In this document: piece by piece, positions 9,215-17,580 of the stretch
Position numbering within the stretch: the first letter of the stretch is position 1
Layout of the letters: every line of letters starts with the position of its first letter
DNA from: Hoeflea_A sp965204935
GTDB lineage: Bacteria; Pseudomonadota; Alphaproteobacteria; Rhizobiales; Rhizobiaceae
Strand: one strand, 5' to 3'
Assembly: GCF_965204935.1 (NCBI RefSeq)
Contig: NZ_CBDBFO010000002.1
DNA: 64,000 nt
The notes under the pieces: generated by a model
Databases searched by the model: none
Seen by the model: only the letters and a program-made list of their open reading frames with translations
What the model was told of the DNA's origin: nothing
Position numbers and translations under genes: made by a program

Positions 9215-10467
9215 CCGACCCGCTTGGCCGTCCGCCAAAGAAAAATCCGCAAAAGCGCGCCCGCGTTCCGACCCGACCGTCGCACATGCGAAGCCGTGCG
9301 GCACTTGGCCTTGCGGCAGCCGCGGCCGAGGGCCGCTTCATGCTGCAATGCTGCGCCGAATGCGGAGCCGTTCAGTATCCACCGCGCGATGCCTGCGGCT
9401 CGTGCCTTTCCACCGAACTGTTCTGGAACGATGTATCGCCTGCGGGGCGGCTGATTGCCGATACCACCGTGCGGACCAGCACGAATGTGTATTTCCGGGA
9501 ACGCACGCCCTGGCGTGTGGGAACGGTTCAGCTTGATATCGGCCCGTCCGTGATCTGCCACGTGCATGGCGATCTTTCCGTCGACGATCCGGTGCGGATG
9601 ATCATCCGGCTCGACAAATCGGGTCAGGGCGTGTTTTTCGCGCTGCCACCCGAGGCGACGCCGAATATGGAGGACGATCCTCACATGCGTGAAATGACCT
9701 GCGATCCGAAGTTCCGGCGCGTGCTGATCACCGATGCGCGCAACGAGAACGCCACGGCGCTGGCCAAGAGCCTCGCCGATGCCGGTGCGTCTCTGATCTT
9801 CATCGGCGAGGCCGAGAGCTGGCGGCCCTACCCGCACCGAGCGGCGCTCAAGCAGATCGACAATGTCGAAATCCTGCCGCTCGACGTCACAGACACGGCG
9901 TCTGTGACCGAGCTCGCCGGCGAGATCGGCGGCAAGACGGACATCCTGATCAACAATGCCCGTTTCGTCCGCCCCGGCGGCATCATGGACCGCGGCGACG
10001 TTATCTTCTCGCGCGACGAGATGGAGGTGAATTTCTTCGGCATGATGCGGCTTGCCCAGGCCTTCGGCCCGGCCATGCGCAGCCGCGGCGCCGATGGTGA
10101 CAACAGCGCGGCGGCCTGGGTCAATATCCTGTCGGTCTATGCGTGGTCGAACATGCCGGAATTCGGCGCCTTTGCCGCGTCCAACGCGGCCGCCCTGTCA
10201 CTGTCGCAATGCCTTCGCGCTGAACTGCTTCAGGGCGGCGTCAGGGTCATGAATGTCTTCACCGGTCCGACGGAGGACGAGTGGCACCAGCCGCTGCCGC
10301 CGCCGAAAGTGCAGCCGGCGGCGCTCGCCAGGGCTGTGGTTGACGGGCTGAAGGACGGTCTTGAGGATGTCTTTGTCGGCGATGTCGCCAAGGACCTGAT
10401 TGACCGTTGGCGGGCCGGGCCAAAGATCCTGGAGCGTGAGATGATCAATATGGGAGATCCCGGATGA
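9211..10467 (+). CDS. DUF35 (zinc ribbon/OB-fold) fused to a degenerate short-chain dehydrogenase domain
   Basis: A 418-residue two-domain protein. Residues about 40-150 form a DUF35 unit with zinc-ribbon cysteines Cys48-x2-Cys51 and Cys62-x2-Cys65 followed by an OB fold. Residues about 168-400 form an SDR-like Rossmann domain. The SDR part looks non-catalytic: the usual TGxxxGxG loop reads TDARNEN, and the YxASK motif reads FAASN (Phe321, Asn325). DUF35 proteins bind thiolase-like partners and shape the acyl-CoA site, so this is probably the essential partner of the preceding gene. The SDR remnant may be structural or may bind a nucleotide or CoA. ATG 9211 overlaps the previous stop. A fusion of this kind is unusual. 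Confidence 0.85.
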   Translation: MTDPLGRPPKKNPQKRARVPTRPSHMRSRAALGLAAAAAEGRFMLQCCAECGAVQYPPRDACGSCLSTELFWNDVSPAGRLIADTTVRTSTNVYFRERTPWRVGTVQLDIGPSVICHVHGDLSVDDPVRMIIRLDKSGQGVFFALPPEATPNMEDDPHMREMTCDPKFRRVLITDARNENATALAKSLADAGASLIFIGEAESWRPYPHRAALKQIDNVEILPLDVTDTASVTELAGEIGGKTDILINNARFVRPGGIMDRGDVIFSRDEMEVNFFGMMRLAQAFGPAMRSRGADGDNSAAAWVNILSVYAWSNMPEFGAFAASNAAALSLSQCLRAELLQGGVRVMNVFTGPTEDEWHQPLPPPKVQPAALARAVVDGLKDGLEDVFVGDVAKDLIDRWRAGPKILEREMINMGDPG

Positions 10468-11273
10468 GCACTTCAATCGACCCGGCCGCCCTGCTTTCGG
10501 GCGTTGCGCAATCGCTGTCATCCGGCGCAATACGCGTCGTCGATCTGACGCACACGCTGGATCCCGATTTTCCGGTCATTGTGCTGCCGCCCGAGTTCGG
10601 CCAGTGCGCCCGCTTCCGCATGGAGGAAATCTCGGCCTACGACGATCGCGGGCCGGCGTGGAAATGGAACAATTTCACCTGCGGCGAACACACCGGAACG
10701 CATTTCGACGCTCCGGTCCATTGGGTCTCCGGCCGAGATCTTCCAAACAATTGCGTCGACACGATCCCGGTCGACAAATTTGTCGGTCCGGTCTGTGTGA
10801 TCGACTGTTCAGACGGCACGTCGCGCGACGATGATTTCGAATTGACGCCGGATGTCATCACGGACTGGGAGGCAGAGCACGGCAAGATCCCGGAGGACTG
10901 CTGGGTGCTGATGCGCACCGACTGGTCCAAGCGAAGCGGCGAAACCTATCTCAACATGCGCGATGACGGCCCGCACTCACCGGGACCGACACCGGAGGCC
11001 GTGCGGCTGCTTGTCGAGGAGCGCGGCATTCGCGGCTTCGGCACCGAGACCGTCGGCACCGATGCCGGCCAGGGCATGCACTACACGCCGCCCTACCCGG
11101 CCCACTTCCTGCTGCATGGCGCCGGCCGCTACGGCCTGCAATGCCTCAGGAACCTCGACCAGCTTCCACCGACCGGCGCGGTTCTGTGCGCGGCGCCCCT
11201 GAAAATCAAACAGGGCACGGGAAGCCCGCTGCGTGTCCTGGCGCTCGTCGCCGATGACAGGGCAAACGCATGA
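10464..11273 (+). CDS. Cyclase-family metal-dependent hydrolase (kynurenine formamidase-like)
   Basis: A 269-residue protein of the cyclase superfamily, which includes kynurenine formamidase and isatin hydrolase. The hallmark HxGTHxDxPxH is present as His76, His80, Asp82 and His86. The family hydrolyses amides, lactams or lactones, or acts on ring-cleavage intermediates, at a divalent metal site. It overlaps both neighbours (ATGA), so it belongs to the oxygenase operon. It may open a ring or hydrolyse a lactone formed after the oxygenase or retro-aldol step; this role is inferred. Confidence 0.85.
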   Translation: MSTSIDPAALLSGVAQSLSSGAIRVVDLTHTLDPDFPVIVLPPEFGQCARFRMEEISAYDDRGPAWKWNNFTCGEHTGTHFDAPVHWVSGRDLPNNCVDTIPVDKFVGPVCVIDCSDGTSRDDDFELTPDVITDWEAEHGKIPEDCWVLMRTDWSKRSGETYLNMRDDGPHSPGPTPEAVRLLVEERGIRGFGTETVGTDAGQGMHYTPPYPAHFLLHGAGRYGLQCLRNLDQLPPTGAVLCAAPLKIKQGTGSPLRVLALVADDRANA

Positions 11274-11998
11274 GCGGGCCGATGACCGCCGTCATCACCG
11301 GCGGGAACAAAGGCATCGGCGCGGATCTTGCCAGGCGCATGCTGGACGATGGCTATAGCGTCATATCGGTCGCCCGCCATGCACCGGATTTCTCACACGA
11401 AAGGCTGTCATCGGTCGAGGCCGACCTGCTTGAGCCGGACGCAGTCAGCGCCGCCGCGGATGAGATCGCCGCAAGCCACAAGGTCACGCATCTCATCCAG
11501 AATGCCGGGCTGATCTGGCCGAACCTCCTGGAAGATGCCAAGCCATCGGACATCACCGGCCTTGCGCAACTGCATCTCGGCTCGGCGCTGACGCTGCTGC
11601 AGGCGGTGCTGCCCGGCATGAAGGAACGCCGCTACGGACGGGTCATCTTCAACGGTTCGCGCGCCGCGCTGGGCGTTGCCACACGCACCGCATACAGCGC
11701 CTCCAAGGCCGGCATGATCGGCATGGCGCGCACCTGGGCGCTGGAACTGGCACAACACCAGATCACCGTGAACGTCGTCGCGCCGGGTCCGATCCTGACG
11801 GACAATTTCTGGGGCATCATCCCCAAGGGCAGCGACAAGGAGGCCGAGCTTGCGACACGCATCCCGGTCGGCCGGCTCGGTACGGTCGAGGATGTCACCA
11901 ACGCCTTCATGTTCTTTGCCGATGAAAAGAGCGGCTTCGTCACCGGCCAGACGCTCTATGTCTGCGGCGGAGCCAGCGTCGGGACTGCGATCCTGTAG
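11270..11998 (+). CDS. Short-chain dehydrogenase/reductase, catalytically intact
   Basis: A 242-residue classical SDR using NAD(P)H. The nucleotide loop TGGNKGIG is at residues 10-17, the NAG motif at 78-80, and the catalytic Ser130, Tyr142 and Lys146 are all present (YSASK). Unlike the SDR half of the upstream fusion, it should be an active oxidoreductase, perhaps oxidising a cis-diol or a hydroxyacyl intermediate of the pathway. It overlaps the cyclase gene by 4 nt and is the last gene of the operon; the next gene is 71 nt away and unrelated. Confidence 0.9.
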   Translation: MSGPMTAVITGGNKGIGADLARRMLDDGYSVISVARHAPDFSHERLSSVEADLLEPDAVSAAADEIAASHKVTHLIQNAGLIWPNLLEDAKPSDITGLAQLHLGSALTLLQAVLPGMKERRYGRVIFNGSRAALGVATRTAYSASKAGMIGMARTWALELAQHQITVNVVAPGPILTDNFWGIIPKGSDKEAELATRIPVGRLGTVEDVTNAFMFFADEKSGFVTGQTLYVCGGASVGTAIL

Positions 11999-12069
11999 CG
12001 GCGATCAAACTTCCGACGCAAACGCCTCCTATCGGTTGGCCTTGCTCGATCTCTATTTGCCGGAGCCCG

Positions 12070-12801
12070 ATGACGCTGCGAACAACACTGTATTCTGCCG
12101 CTTTCGCCGCCGTCGTGATCGCCGGGGCAGCCGTTTACCTGCTTCGCTCCGTGATACCCGGCACGGCCAATCTTGATGTGGTACGCGAAATCGTCGTTCC
12201 GCGCGTCGAAATTCAGTTTGCCGATCGAGGCCTGCGCTTCGGCGCGCCGATCTTCATCCGCATCTTCAAGTCTTCGAGCGAACTGGAACTTTGGGTTCAG
12301 GAGGGCGAGCGCTTCAGTCTCTTCAAGACCTATCCGATCTGCAGCTATTCCGGGGATCTCGGACCCAAGCTGATGGAGGGCGACCGGCAGTCACCGGAGG
12401 GTTTCTATTCGGTTTCGGCCGGGCAGCTCAATCCGTACAGCAGCTATCATCTTTCGTTCAATCTCGGCTTTCCCAACCGCTATGACCGCTCACATGGCCG
12501 CACCGGCAGTTTCCTGATGGTGCACGGCAAATGCGTTTCCATCGGCTGCTATGCCATGACCGATCGCGGCATCGAGGAAATCTACCTTATCGCCGAGGCC
12601 GCGCTGAAGAGCGGCCAGGGCGCGTTCGACGTGCACATCTTTCCGTTTCGCATGACCGAAACAGCGCTCGCAGAGCACGCCGGCTCACCATGGATCGGCT
12701 TCTGGGAAAATCTGAAGGAAGGCCACGATCTGTTTGAGTCGGAAGGAATCCCGCCCCGCACCAAGGCCGTCGACGGGCGCTACGCCTTTGTTGACCCTTA
12801 A
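12070..12801 (+). CDS. YafK-type L,D-transpeptidase (YkuD domain)
   Basis: A 243-residue exported or membrane-anchored protein with a hydrophobic N-terminal segment at residues 5-27. The YkuD catalytic signature is HGKCVSIGCYAM, with His152 and nucleophile Cys160. The preceding FNLGFPNRYDRSHGRTGS segment is typical of the YafK/ErfK subgroup. Related enzymes cut or form L,D linkages in peptidoglycan, such as releasing Braun lipoprotein in E. coli (DpaA/YafK). Local context gives no pathway link. Start at 12070 gives a proper signal-anchor and has GGAG a few bases upstream. Confidence 0.88.
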   Translation: MTLRTTLYSAAFAAVVIAGAAVYLLRSVIPGTANLDVVREIVVPRVEIQFADRGLRFGAPIFIRIFKSSSELELWVQEGERFSLFKTYPICSYSGDLGPKLMEGDRQSPEGFYSVSAGQLNPYSSYHLSFNLGFPNRYDRSHGRTGSFLMVHGKCVSIGCYAMTDRGIEEIYLIAEAALKSGQGAFDVHIFPFRMTETALAEHAGSPWIGFWENLKEGHDLFESEGIPPRTKAVDGRYAFVDP

Positions 12802-13002
12802 GGTGTTCTGCCCAGTCTGACCGGGGCAGCGTGCGTTCGGCGCGCTTGTGATGGTCATGGCGCTTCCGGTCTTCTTCATGTCAGGCTATATCCCGTCAGC
12901 AGTCGGCGATTTGATGTTGGGCGGCGGCGTGGTCCCGGCCATCATGCGCCTTCAATCCACGGAGCAGCCGAAGCAAACGTGCACAATTAAGGAAACAGAC
13001 AA

Positions 13003-13788
13003 ATGGATTTAGGTATCGCCGGAAAGACGGCCCTTGTCATGGGCGCATCGCAAGGTCTCGGCCGCGCCATCGCCGAAACGCTTGCCGAAGAAGGCGCCAA
13101 TGTCGTGCTTGTTGCGCGCGATGCGGAAGCGCTGGAGACGCTCGCAAAGGAGATAACCGACAAGCACGACGTGAGGGCGACTGTCTGTCCCGTCGACCTC
13201 TCGGATTCGCTTGCCGTAACCGCGTTTTGCACCAGGGTCGAGAACGAGTTCAAGCCGGACATGCTTCTGAACAATACGGGCGGGCCACCGCCCTCACCGT
13301 CGACAGGCGTTTCGGACGAGGTGTGGCACAATTCGGCGCAAATGATGCTTTTCAGCGTCGTGCGTGTGACCGAAGCCGCGCTCCCGGCCATGAAGGCACG
13401 CGGCTGGGGCCGCATCGTGGCGATCGGCTCGTCCGGCATCGTCCAGCCGATCCCCAATCTGGCGGTTTCCAACACGATCCGTGGTGCAGTGGCGGGTTTC
13501 TGCAAATCGCTTTCCGCCGAGGTCGCGGCCAATGGCATTACCGTCAACATGGTGTTGCCGGGCAAGATCGATACCGGTCGCCTCGGCCGGATCGATACCG
13601 CGCAGGCTGAGCGCGAGGGAAAAAGCGTTGAGGAGGTGCGTGCGGCCGGACAGGCCGCGATACCGATCAAGCGTTACGGGCAGCCGGAAGAATTCGCCAA
13701 GGTCGCGGTATTCCTGCTGTCAGACCCCGCTGGCTATGTCACCGGCCAAATGACCCGTATCGATGGCGGCATAATACGCAGCATCTAG
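13003..13788 (+). CDS. SDR-family protein lacking the YxxxK active site
   Basis: A 261-residue beta-ketoacyl-ACP-reductase-like protein. The Rossmann loop GASQGLG (residues 14-20) is intact, but where YSASK is expected it reads LAVSN (Leu153, Asn157). This matches a known SDR subgroup described as having an imperfect catalytic tetrad, so the change is a family feature rather than damage. Its reaction, if any, is unknown. RBS TAAGGA lies upstream of ATG 13003. It is a single gene with about 200 nt of non-coding sequence in front. Confidence 0.85.
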   Translation: MDLGIAGKTALVMGASQGLGRAIAETLAEEGANVVLVARDAEALETLAKEITDKHDVRATVCPVDLSDSLAVTAFCTRVENEFKPDMLLNNTGGPPPSPSTGVSDEVWHNSAQMMLFSVVRVTEAALPAMKARGWGRIVAIGSSGIVQPIPNLAVSNTIRGAVAGFCKSLSAEVAANGITVNMVLPGKIDTGRLGRIDTAQAEREGKSVEEVRAAGQAAIPIKRYGQPEEFAKVAVFLLSDPAGYVTGQMTRIDGGIIRSI

Positions 13789-13908
13789 GAACCATTGTCG
13801 AACGCGTATTCGATCCGGATGCGCTGACGCAAACGCCTGCGGCAGCGCGCGCCCGGCGCGAGGCCAGGCGATCGGAACACTTCCATCAAACAGAAACAGA
13901 GGTATGCA

Positions 13909-14256
13909 ATGATCGTCGAGGAACGGATCTACTCGCTGCAGGTCGGGGCAGCAGCCGAATATCTGAGGCTCTACGAGGCGGAAGGACTTGCCATTCAGCG
14001 TCCAATCCTAGGACGCATGGTGGGTTACTTTTCCACCGAGATCGGTGCCCTGCACCAGATTGTTCACCTGTGGGCCTACAAGGATCTTGCGGAACGCGGT
14101 GAGCGGCGTGCGCGGCTTGCTTCCGACGACGGCTGGAAAGCCTATGTGCAAAAGGTCCGTCCGCTGGTCGTGAGCCAGGAAAACAAGATCCTGATACCGG
14201 CACCGTTCAGCCCATGGTCGGAGGATGATCCGGCGCTCGACATGGCCAAGCCGTAA
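13909..14256 (+). CDS. NIPSNAP family protein
   Basis: A 115-residue ferredoxin-like alpha/beta barrel protein of the NIPSNAP family. The N terminus MIVEERIYSLQVGAAAEYL and the GYFSTEIGALHQIVHLWAYKDLAER segment are diagnostic. Bacterial members are small dimeric proteins often placed in catabolic operons; their activity is unknown. AGAGG lies upstream of ATG 13909. It sits between an SDR and a glutathione-transferase gene on the same strand (26 nt to the latter), so the three may be co-transcribed. Confidence 0.85.
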   Translation: MIVEERIYSLQVGAAAEYLRLYEAEGLAIQRPILGRMVGYFSTEIGALHQIVHLWAYKDLAERGERRARLASDDGWKAYVQKVRPLVVSQENKILIPAPFSPWSEDDPALDMAKP

Positions 14257-14282
14257 TTCCAACGCACAACCGGACAGTTTTC

Positions 14283-14912
14283 ATGATTGATCTTTACTCC
14301 TGGACCACACCCAACGACCGCAAGGTCTCGATCCTGCTTGAGGAACTTGGCGTCGAATACAATGCGCACGCGATCAATATCGGACAGGGCGATCAGATGA
14401 CACCGGAGTTCCTTGCGATCGGACCGAACAACAAGATTCCCGCCATCGTCGACCAAGACAACGGCCTGAAACTGATGGAATCGGGCGCCATCATGATTTA
14501 CCTCGCCGAAAAGTACGGTAAGTTCCTGCCGACCGAGCCGCTGGACCGCATCCGCGCCATCGAGTGGCTGATGTGGCAAATGGGCGGGCTTGGACCGATG
14601 GCCGGACAGGTGCACCATTTCGTTCATTTCAACCCGGGCAAGTCAGACTATGCCGAGGAACGGTTCTCCACGGAGGCCAACCGCCTCTACGGCGTGCTCG
14701 ACAGGCGCCTCGAGGGCCGCGACTACATTGCCGACGAATATTCCATCGCCGACATGGCCTGCTGGCCGTGGGTGTCGCGCTACGAACGGCAAAGGATCGA
14801 CCTGACACAGTATCCCAATGTCCGGGCCTGGTATCAGCGGATCGCCGCACGCGATGCGGTGCAGCGCGGCTATCACGTTCCGAAAGATGTCGGTGAAATC
14901 CCGCCGGGCTAG
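14283..14912 (+). CDS. Glutathione S-transferase, YfcG/YghU-like
   Basis: A 209-residue cytosolic GST with an N-terminal thioredoxin-like domain (residues 1-80) and an all-helical C-terminal domain. TPNDRKVSILLEELGVEYN is typical of the Nu-class YfcG/YghU group, where Thr and Asn replace the usual Tyr or Ser and disulfide reductase activity with glutathione is known. ESGAIMIYLAEKYG is the conserved glutathione-binding ESxAI region. The 3' end overlaps the convergent kinase gene by 4 nt. Confidence 0.9.
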   Translation: MIDLYSWTTPNDRKVSILLEELGVEYNAHAINIGQGDQMTPEFLAIGPNNKIPAIVDQDNGLKLMESGAIMIYLAEKYGKFLPTEPLDRIRAIEWLMWQMGGLGPMAGQVHHFVHFNPGKSDYAEERFSTEANRLYGVLDRRLEGRDYIADEYSIADMACWPWVSRYERQRIDLTQYPNVRAWYQRIAARDAVQRGYHVPKDVGEIPPG

Positions 14913-15835
14913 CCGGTTGTGGCCCTTGGAACGATCGCACCGCGAATGCCGATCACCTGCGCCGCGCGATTGTGACCGGCCAACATTGCCTCGCCCAGGG
15001 ATTTCCCCGCGAGAAACTCGGCAAGAAAGGCACCGTTGAAGCTGTCGCCGGCGGCCGTCGTGTCGACAACCCTTTCTGCAGCGCCATACTGCGTCTTACC
15101 TTCCACTTTCCCGTTGATCGGGACCGGTCCGTCAGCGCCGCGCTTGAGCGCGCCGGTGCCGATGCCGCAGGCCTCAAGACGCGCCAGCACGGCTCCTGCG
15201 TCGCCATCACCGAACAGCGCCATCTCGTCATCCACCGACGGCAATCCGACATCACAATTGAGCCAGGCACGCGACACGGTCTGCCGCGCGGCATCCACGC
15301 TTTCCCACAGGCGCGGCCGATAGTTGGAATCAAAGGCGAAGATGCCGCCGCGGGTGCGAAAACCGGAAATCCAGTCGAGCAGCCCGGCGCGAACGGCCGG
15401 TGGCAGGACGGCAAGTGTAATCGCCGACAGATATACGACATCGAACTCGTCAAGGATCGAGAAATCAACGCCGTCGGCAGCCTGGAACAGGCCGCGCGCA
15501 GCGGAGTTCTCGCGCCAATAGGAGAAAGATCGCTCGCCCGCGGCGTCCGTGCTGATCGCGTAGAGGCCAGGCAGGCGCGCATCGTCTCGGGTAAGCGAAC
15601 CAGTTGAAACACCCTCGGCTTCGATGAAGGCGAGCATGTCGTCGGAAAACCTGTCCCGGCCGATACGTGAGACAAAGGCGACCTCGTGTGCACCCGGGCG
15701 CTCACGTGCCAGATAGATGGCGGTGTTCAGCGTATCGCCGGCATAGCCGATGCGTGCTGTTTCGCCAGCGGCGTCAAGCGACAGTTCCACCATGGCTTCG
15801 CCCACGCAGGCGATACGGCGGGGTGCTTGGCCCAT
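14909..15835 (-). CDS. kdgK: PfkB-family sugar kinase, probably 2-keto-3-deoxygluconate kinase
   Basis: A 308-residue ribokinase-fold enzyme. The second PfkB signature DTTAAGDSFNGAFLAEF near the C terminus carries the catalytic Asp of the GAGD-type motif. An N-terminal GEAMVEL and SYWRENSAAR near residue 105 resemble KdgK enzymes, which phosphorylate 2-dehydro-3-deoxygluconate with ATP. AAAGGAA precedes the ATG at 15833-15835. It is convergent with the GST gene. There is no uronate pathway neighbour, so the exact sugar is not certain. Confidence 0.78.
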   Translation of the reverse strand: MGQAPRRIACVGEAMVELSLDAAGETARIGYAGDTLNTAIYLARERPGAHEVAFVSRIGRDRFSDDMLAFIEAEGVSTGSLTRDDARLPGLYAISTDAAGERSFSYWRENSAARGLFQAADGVDFSILDEFDVVYLSAITLAVLPPAVRAGLLDWISGFRTRGGIFAFDSNYRPRLWESVDAARQTVSRAWLNCDVGLPSVDDEMALFGDGDAGAVLARLEACGIGTGALKRGADGPVPINGKVEGKTQYGAAERVVDTTAAGDSFNGAFLAEFLAGKSLGEAMLAGHNRAAQVIGIRGAIVPRATTG

Positions 15836-15888
15836 GGAACGGTTCCTTTTGCCGGTGTGAATTTTATCCAGTCTGTGCAGGTGGTTGG

Positions 15889-15904
15889 ATTACAGAAGTG
15901 TAAT
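15889..15904. promoter_or_regulatory. Inverted repeat ATTACA-N4-TGTAAT
   Basis: A perfect 6-bp inverted repeat with a GAAG spacer lies 54 nt upstream of the kinase start and 78 nt upstream of the small plus-strand gene. It has the form of an operator for a dimeric regulator; no regulator gene is adjacent. Confidence 0.35.
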
Positions 15905-15981
15905 GTTGCGTCAAGGTATCGTCCACAAATACGCCCTACATAAACGGTAAAGCAAAGGTGGGAGAAAGGAGTGGATCTAAC

Positions 15982-16164
15982 ATGACAAAGCACATCTCCC
16001 CGAAGCCGGCCGACCCGCTCGACATGATGGTCAAGGCACGTCTGATCCGTTGGCGCTGCATGACGCGCGCCGCGGGTGCGATGACGAATGCCGCAAGGAC
16101 CTTTGTCGAGAACGGCAGACAGCATCCCAATCCGCTGCAACTGCGCGGACTGGATGTCGGCTGA
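15982..16164 (+). CDS. Small hypothetical protein (60 aa)
   Basis: Begins MTKHISPKPADPLDMMVKAR and is basic with no membrane segment. ATG 15982 has a good AAAGGAG ribosome-binding site. Ten nt after the stop is a GC hairpin (16175-16193), so the frame is bounded by plausible expression signals at both ends. I recognise no family. It could be a genuine lineage-specific small protein. Confidence 0.45.
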   Translation: MTKHISPKPADPLDMMVKARLIRWRCMTRAAGAMTNAARTFVENGRQHPNPLQLRGLDVG

Positions 16165-16174
16165 CCCAAAAGAC

Positions 16175-16193
16175 GGTGCGGTTACACCGCACC
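16175..16193 (+). terminator. GC-rich hairpin after the 60-codon gene
   Basis: GGTGCGG-TTACA-CCGCACC forms a perfect 7-bp stem with a 5-nt loop. It is followed by GCCCCTT rather than a T run, so it is a weak intrinsic terminator candidate or an mRNA-stabilising hairpin. Confidence 0.4.
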
Positions 16194-16408
16194 GCCCCTT
16201 AAAATTGTGATGAAAGAGGCCGGTCTGCGGCACAGGGCGTAAAACAACGCCACGCTGCAGGCCGCGAGCGGCTGCGGATGTTCCGCTTGCCGTCCTTCGG
16301 CGTCTGCAATAAATGTCGTGTGAAGCAGCTCTCGCTTTCGCTGCACGCTCGTCTTGCGCAAAATGCGCATTTGAATGCGGTATTCGTCACAGTTCCACGG
16401 GGTCAATA

Positions 16409-17578
16409 ATGTATTTAAAAAACAACCGCATCGCCGACATTGTTCCAGAAGTAACCGAGTGGCGCCGCTGGTTGCACCAACATCCGGAACTGCTCTTCGA
16501 CCTGCCGCAGACCTCCCGGTTCATCGCTGATCGTCTGCGCGAAATCGGCGTTGACGAAATCTACGAGAACGTCGCCGAAACCGGCGTGGTGGCGATCATC
16601 AACGGAATGGCTGACGGACCGGCAGTTGGTCTGCGCGCCGATATGGACGCGTTGCCGATCGTGGAAGCGACAGGTGCCGAGCACGCGTCGCAAACACAAG
16701 GGAAGATGCACGCCTGCGGCCATGACGGGCATAGTGCAATGCTTCTGGGCGCGGCCAAGTACCTTGCTGAAACACGGAATTTTGCCGGCAAAGCCGTTCT
16801 GATCTTCCAGCCGGCGGAGGAAGGCGGCGTCGGTGCCAAGGCGATGGTCGACAGCGGCCTTTTCGAGCGGCTCGGTATTCATGAAATGTATGGCATGCAC
16901 AATATGCCAGACTTGGCTGTCGGCGAGTTTGGTCTTTGCGATGGCCCGACCCTCGCGGCGACTGATTTTTTCTATGTCGACATCGAGGGCGTCGGCGGAC
17001 ACGCATCGCAGCCGCACAAATGCGTTGACCCCGTTGCCGCCGCCAATGCCATCTACAACGGCTTCCAGTCGATCATTACCCGCAACACTGATCCGGCAAA
17101 GAACGGACTGATCTCGGTGACCGCCATTCAGGCAGGCGAAGCCAACAATGTGGTCCCGCAGACCGCGTCGATGAAGGGAACGGTACGCAACCTTCACGAG
17201 GACACACGGGACCTGATCGAGAAGCGTATGCACGAGATTGTCGCGGGTGTTGAAAAAAGCCACGGCGTCAAGGCAACACTTCACTACGACAGGCTCTGCC
17301 CGGTGACCGTCAATCACAGCGATCAGGTTGACCGTGCCGCAGCGGCCGCCATTCAGGTTGTCGGTGCGGACAAAGTCGACCGCGAGCAACCCGCACGGCT
17401 CGGCGGCGAAGATTTCTCCTACATGCTGCAGGAACATCCTGGCGCCATCATTTTCATCGGCAACGGCGCCTCGGCAGGCCTGCATCATCCCGAATACGAC
17501 TTCAACGATGAGGCGATCCCCTTCGGTATCGCCTACTGGGCGAAGATCGTCGAGGACCGGCTAGCGCTCAAGGAATAA
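16409..17578 (+). CDS. M20-family amidohydrolase (hippurate hydrolase/aminoacylase type)
   Basis: A 389-residue zinc peptidase-like enzyme that removes acyl groups from amino acids. Motifs seen are RADMDALPI, the metal-binding MHACGHDGH, QPAEEGGVGAKAMVD and MHNMPDL, in the usual order, with the dimerisation domain between. ATG 16409 gives the standard family N terminus with WRRWLHQHPELLFD; the open frame extends to 16313 but that extension is unlike the family. Its stop lies 2 nt from the convergent haemoglobin gene. The substrate is not resolved: hippurate, N-acetyl amino acids and IAA conjugates are all possible. Confidence 0.9.
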   Translation: MYLKNNRIADIVPEVTEWRRWLHQHPELLFDLPQTSRFIADRLREIGVDEIYENVAETGVVAIINGMADGPAVGLRADMDALPIVEATGAEHASQTQGKMHACGHDGHSAMLLGAAKYLAETRNFAGKAVLIFQPAEEGGVGAKAMVDSGLFERLGIHEMYGMHNMPDLAVGEFGLCDGPTLAATDFFYVDIEGVGGHASQPHKCVDPVAAANAIYNGFQSIITRNTDPAKNGLISVTAIQAGEANNVVPQTASMKGTVRNLHEDTRDLIEKRMHEIVAGVEKSHGVKATLHYDRLCPVTVNHSDQVDRAAAAAIQVVGADKVDREQPARLGGEDFSYMLQEHPGAIIFIGNGASAGLHHPEYDFNDEAIPFGIAYWAKIVEDRLALKE

Positions 17579-17580
17579 TC

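Noticed and set aside
12851..13012. A 53-codon frame starting MVMALPVFFMSGYIPSAVG just before the SDR gene
   Set aside because: No ribosome-binding site and it overlaps the SDR start; hydrophobic start looks accidental.
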